A stretch of 64,000 nucleotides of DNA from Ephydatia muelleri (lineage: Eukaryota > Porifera > Demospongiae > Spongillida > Spongillidae), in the NCBI GenBank assembly GCA_013339895.1, contig JABACO010000014.1:5307950-5371949 (forward strand), in the 5' to 3' direction. Shown one piece after another: positions 59,866 to 64,000 of the stretch. The first letter of the stretch is position 1. Every line of letters begins with the position of its first letter. The notes beneath the pieces were generated by a model. The model was given only the letters and a program-made list of their open reading frames with translations, was not told the origin of the DNA and did no database searches. Both the position numbers and the translations under genes were made by a program.

Positions 59866-62750
59866 ATGGCCGACGAAAGGGGAGTGCTTGTTCTTGGTCT
59901 CTTGTTCGTATCAGTTTTCCAGTGCATAACAGCCAGCTCCTTGATTCCCTTGATTGGATGGTCTAATAGGTAAGATAGGGTAAAATGGATATGCAACATG
60001 CGCTCGAAACCGAATGTTCGTTTTCTTGCAGCGATGTCCTTCGGTCGGTAAAGGTATCCGACAATGTGGAGGCTATTGCTGTCGCGCAGCGACTTCACCT
60101 GGACGGTATTGATGCTGTTGTGGTTTTCAGAACAACTGAGGTACGTGTGCGAGCGGTTTTTAATTGCGCTTGGCATCTTGTGAATGATGACGTTGTAAGC
60201 ATTGCTGTAGGACGTCGCCACACGCGTGTTTGCGTTGGCTCTATTCTATCACATTTTACCGGTGTCCATTTACTGTGTACTGTTAGTACTTCTGTCAAAG
60301 TCTTCATTCGCTGCTTCCTCCACGTTCCCACTTTAAACTCGCCTAGTATGTGCGCCTAATGAGAGTGTCATTTTTTGTCCCCACTCACAGCTAAGCTTCG
60401 ACGATATTGTCAAGTTCGGCGGCTCCTTCGGTGGTTCTAACGCGATGTTTGGACACGTCGAGGTACGCGCGTGTGTGTGTGCGCGCTCGTGTACGTGTGT
60501 GTGTGTGTGGGCATGCATGCTGGCGTGCATACGTGTGTGTGCAGTTGCTCAGCTTTTGATGGTGTAGACATCACCACATCATCAATACCCACTATACAGA
60601 CTTTTGTCCATGTCCGTGTTTGTCATTCTGTGAAGTTGAACCTAAAGGGTGCGAACAACTTGATCCTTTTCATACATCAAAAAGATATGGTTGTTCGTAC
60701 CCCCAAGATTCAACTACCTTTGTTTCTCACATGAAGGCAATGGTTGCTGAAAGATGCAAGTTTTAATTGTTTTTAAGGTTCAGTGGCTCCGCTTTGCACA
60801 CCGCATTCACACATTGTGTCTTGAAATATGCACTTTTCATTCTTTTACATCGTGGGATGTTGGATTCTCATATACATTGAAATATGTTCTCACGGGTTGT
60901 CTGTCTTTCTGAGTCTGGCATTTGGTTATAGAATGGTTTTATTCATCTTTTCATGTACTGTAGTTTTCCAGGTAATAATCTTGTCCTGTATGGCAATGCA
61001 CAGGAATGTTTCGTTCCCCCTCTCTGTACTTGCGTGGTGTCATACATGTTGTGTACACATGTCCATCATGACAGTCTTATTGATACTTGCCTATGTCTTG
61101 ATCAAAATAAAATAACATGCTTGTAAGCCTCACTCCTATATTAGAGTTGGAGCAACGTTGGGTGATTTATCCTGGGAATGGAGGAGGTGTCATGGTGATG
61201 GGGAGTAACGGTAGCCTTCTCTCCTGCCTTGTCCTCTCCAGAAAGGTGTAGAGCAGTCTGTATCGTCTCTGTGGGCTGGGGTCACTGGCGACTTTGTACA
61301 GGCTCTGAGCGTGAGCATGGGGACGTCAGCACAGACCTTTTCTGGTATGTGGCCAAACCTCTGTACTACCACAGAGCCCAACTGATTAGTATGTAATTCA
61401 TATTGCTGTGAATTCATATTGCTGTGTCCACTTTCATGTGTTTTAGTAACCCCCATCCGCACTTGTAAGGTAAATCCTCTCCGCCATTTGCAATTCATCA
61501 TGACTTGAACCATAATTGCATATCGTTTAATCTCGTGTCCACATACCCATCATCACCATGCATGGCTTAACCCCATCACCACCATGCATGGTTTAACCCC
61601 ATCATCACCATGCATGGCTTGACCCCACATCATCACCATGCATGGTTTAACCCCATCATCACCATGCATGGCTTGACCCCATCATCACCATGCATGGCTT
61701 GACCCCATCATCACCATGCTTGTCACTTACTCCACTACCATGCATGTCACTAATCCCCCTCACCACTGTACTTGTCACTAATTCCCCATCACCACTGTAC
61801 TTGTCACTAATCCCCATCACCACTGTACTTGTCACTAATCCCCATCACCACTGTACTTGTCACTAATCCCCATCACACCACTGTACTTGTCACTAATCCC
61901 ATCACCACTGTACTTGTCACTAATCCCCATCACCACTGTACTTGTCACTAATCCCCATCACCACTGTACTTGTCCACTAATCCCCATCACCACTGTACTT
62001 GTCACTAATCCCCATCACCACTGTACTTGTCACTAATCCCCATCACCACTGTACTTGTCACTAATCCCCATCACCACTGTACTTGTCACTAATCCCCATC
62101 ACCACTGTACTTGTCACTAATCCCCATCACCACTGTACTTGTCACTAATCCCCATCACCACTGTACTTGTCACTAATCCCCATCACCACTGTACTTGTCG
62201 CTTACCCCATCACCATGCATGTCACTGAAACCCATTACGGTCATGCTGTTTCCCTCCACGCTACAGAGGCGCATGGTCAGGCCATCCCTGCATCCTCTAA
62301 ACTCCTGCTGGTGGAACTGGAAGGTTTTGGTGACAGCAAAGTTGGCGCCGTGATGGATAAGCTGGAGAGTAAGAAAGCAAGCTACGTTGCTTTCTACACC
62401 TCAAGCCAGCCTTCGAATAGCAGGGTTAGCTACCTGTGTATGCAAGCGTGTGTGATTGAAGGGTTGAACGTACAAACCAAACTTGCAAGCAAAGAATAAT
62501 AAATAACATTGTCTTTTGCAGAGGGCCAGGGCAGCTGCTGGTGATTCTGGCACAAATTCCTCCTGCCTGCCTGGTTATGGCAAGGTGTTTACTGATGCAG
62601 CTGGGAAATACTGCATGCTCTTCTGCCTGACAAAGCCAATGACTTTAACAGTGGACAACAACACCGCTGTTGCCACCAATTACACACCCCTTCCTTCTAC
62701 AATAGTACCGACTCTACTGTCAACCAGTGCAACGCGTCTCAACAATCCGA
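59866..62750 (+). CDS. ATP6AP1: V-type proton ATPase accessory subunit S1 (Ac45), partial
   Basis: Exons 59866-59969, 60032-60140, 60391-60462, 61242-61344, 62267-62424 and 62522-62750 join in frame to 258 complete codons, phase 1 at the last donor (GTGAGT). A signal peptide (GVLVLGLLFVSVFQCITAS) precedes SLIPLIGWSN, which matches the Ac45 start motif VPL-x-LWS. LSFDDIVKFGGSFGGSNAMF matches the family's LS-(I/F)-DF-x2-YGG-x-F block, and LLLVELEGFGDSKVGAVMDK aligns with its central part. The family is a type I lumenal/membrane glycoprotein that assembles and regulates the V-ATPase. C-terminal lumenal exons, the membrane helix and the cytoplasmic tail are not found before 64000, so they lie beyond the window or were missed. 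One donor (62425) is GTTAGC. Confidence 0.85.
61526..62215. repeat. two adjoining minisatellites in an ATP6AP1 intron
   Basis: First, units of about 26 bp (CATCATCACCATGCATGG plus TTTAACCC or CTTGACCC), about seven copies. Then about 16 units of 28 bp (CCATCACCACTGTACTTGTC plus ACTAATCC). The array ends about 50 bp before the next exon. Confidence 0.95.
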
Positions 62751-62771
62751 GTGAGTGTTCGCTGTGGCATA

Positions 62772-62772
62772 T

Positions 62773-62854
<82 letters not shown>

Positions 62855-62940
62855 CACGTGTGAGTGAGTGTGTGTGTGCACGTGTGAGTGTGTGTGTGTG
62901 CGTGCGTGTGTGTGCGTGCGTGTGTGTGCGTGCGTGTGTG
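62772..62940. repeat. (GT)n microsatellite
   Basis: A GT array with GC/GA-rich interruptions in its distal part, starting 20 bp after an ATP6AP1 donor site. Confidence 0.95.
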
Positions 62941-63309
62941 TTGTGTGGGAAATGTGAGTAATCTGATCTTCATCTGCATGATAAAATATTTGTAGCACAG
63001 TGTAACAGGCCAGAATTGTTTGGCCATATTGTGGAGGGGGGCTGCAATGCAGAATAGGACAGGTTAGACTGTCCTTCCTGCAGGTTCAACTACAGTTACA
63101 TGTGTTCATCATTAGTTCAGCACTTGCAACCTGTCATCAGTAGCTTCACAAGGGGCATTAGTTACATCTCTTTGGTTATTGCCACATGACCATCCAGCCT
63201 AATTACAGTACATGAGATAGGATGTACAACGTAGGCGTGTTGCACTGTTACTCCTTGATGGATCATAAAAACTGACAAACAATGTGTGGTGCATGGTGTT
63301 GTTTATATA

Positions 63310-63572
63310 CTGTAAAGTACCACGAATAAGCTTCCCCCCCCCCCCCCCCCCAAACAATAAAAAATGGCTCGTGTTTAAATGTGCGCATCTCCGTAACCTT
63401 GAACGTCTCCTCAAACGTATTCAGCATTTTAGGAACAAAAATGGTACCCGTACTTGATTATGAAAAAAGATACGCAGAAGCATTCGCGATTATGAAGATA
63501 CGGACGTTTAAACACGAGCCATGTTTTATTGTTGGGGGCGGAGGGGGGGGGCTTATTCGTGGTACTTTACGG
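63310..63572. mobile_element. mariner-like MITE with internal C/G runs
   Basis: The 263-bp element has ends C(T/C)GTAAAGTACCACGAATAAGC, flanked by TA on both sides. Behind each terminus is a C-run (G-run on the other side), then AACAATAAAAxATGGCTCG and GTTTAAA, so the inverted repeats extend about 95 bp. TA flanks indicate a Tc1/mariner-type insertion. The inner sequence matches the degraded element at 30945-31570. Confidence 0.8.
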
Positions 63573-64000
63573 TACTATGAAACCACATTCTGTGTGCATT
63601 CTTTGTGGCAGGGAATAGGGTACACTCCTCTTGAACATGCATTGCTGTCAATCACTTGTTCAGCTTTTATTGCCCACAACTGAATTTTTTGGTCTCTTTG
63701 TCTACACCCAGATAAGTATGGGTGACTGTATCATTTCAACACACATAAGTCATAGTTTGTAAACCTTTTCGTTTATAAGTTCAGGCTAACGTTATAAGTT
63801 CTAATAATGTAGCTTTCAAATTTCAGTCCTTCGTAAGTTATGAGGTGTGAAAAAGTTTACCACATATGCAACTATGACAGCTTTGCAGCAGTAGTGACCG
63901 TCATGGTACCATGCATTACTGCTGGTCAACTGCTTAACCTGTTATGCGCGTTAAACCTAATCGGTTAGGCAGCCAAGTCACCAAACATTTTCTTCAAGAT
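63573..64000. other. no gene recognised
   Basis: Presumably further ATP6AP1 intron sequence. I see no exon with Ac45-like coding potential here. Confidence 0.4.

Overview
The window is animal nuclear DNA. Genes are split by short GT-AG introns, (GT)n/(CA)n arrays are frequent, and terminal-inverted-repeat elements are dense. Short introns together with kelch and Ig receptor genes suggest an early-branching metazoan, most plausibly a demosponge. That is an inference; no rRNA or mitochondrial marker is present to test it.

Layout. Positions 1-8110 are a transposon graveyard: a Harbinger-like MITE, a tyrosine-recombinase remnant between direct repeats, a decayed plus-strand Ty3/gypsy pol, and an internally deleted minus-strand Ty3/gypsy element with both 150-bp LTRs. 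Positions 8111-30130 are dominated by four copies (A to D) of one multi-exon transposase-like gene. Its N-terminus carries the zinc-site and RING spacing of RAG1, and its C-terminal part carries conserved acidic motifs that look like a DDE-type core. Copies A and D, plus an intact single-exon glycosyltransferase-like gene, lie on the arms of a large inverted segmental duplication (8111-13405 against 17336-20041 plus 27197-28360). Copy B lies in its spacer. Copy C lies inside a 7.2-kb unit bounded by about 0.7-kb inverted repeats that has split copy D. All four copies carry frameshifts. Later insertions can be dated against the duplication: a hAT element with a perfect 8-bp target duplication is on the left arm only, and the 7.2-kb unit is on the right arm only. 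Positions 30130-31570 contain a three-level nest of small elements.

Positions 34231-62750 are gene territory. I rebuilt in-frame models for a 179-aa secreted protein (minus), a 375-aa kelch-repeat protein (minus), a tentative 83-aa protein (plus), a 661-aa four-Ig-domain membrane receptor with an ITAM-like and NPxY tail (minus), RABEPK, the Rab9 effector with kelch motifs (415 aa, minus), and divergently the 5' part of ATP6AP1/Ac45, the V-ATPase accessory subunit (plus), which has no recognisable 3' end in the window. RABEPK and ATP6AP1 share a 139-bp intergenic promoter region. Both act in endosomal or acidic-organelle biology, but a functional link is only suggestive. A 0.9-kb palindrome sits in a RABEPK intron. 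The last kilobase contains a mariner-like MITE.

Exon coordinates come from hand-placed splice sites checked by reading phase. The RABEPK, Ig receptor, 375-aa kelch and secreted-protein models each close to an exact multiple of three with a terminal stop.
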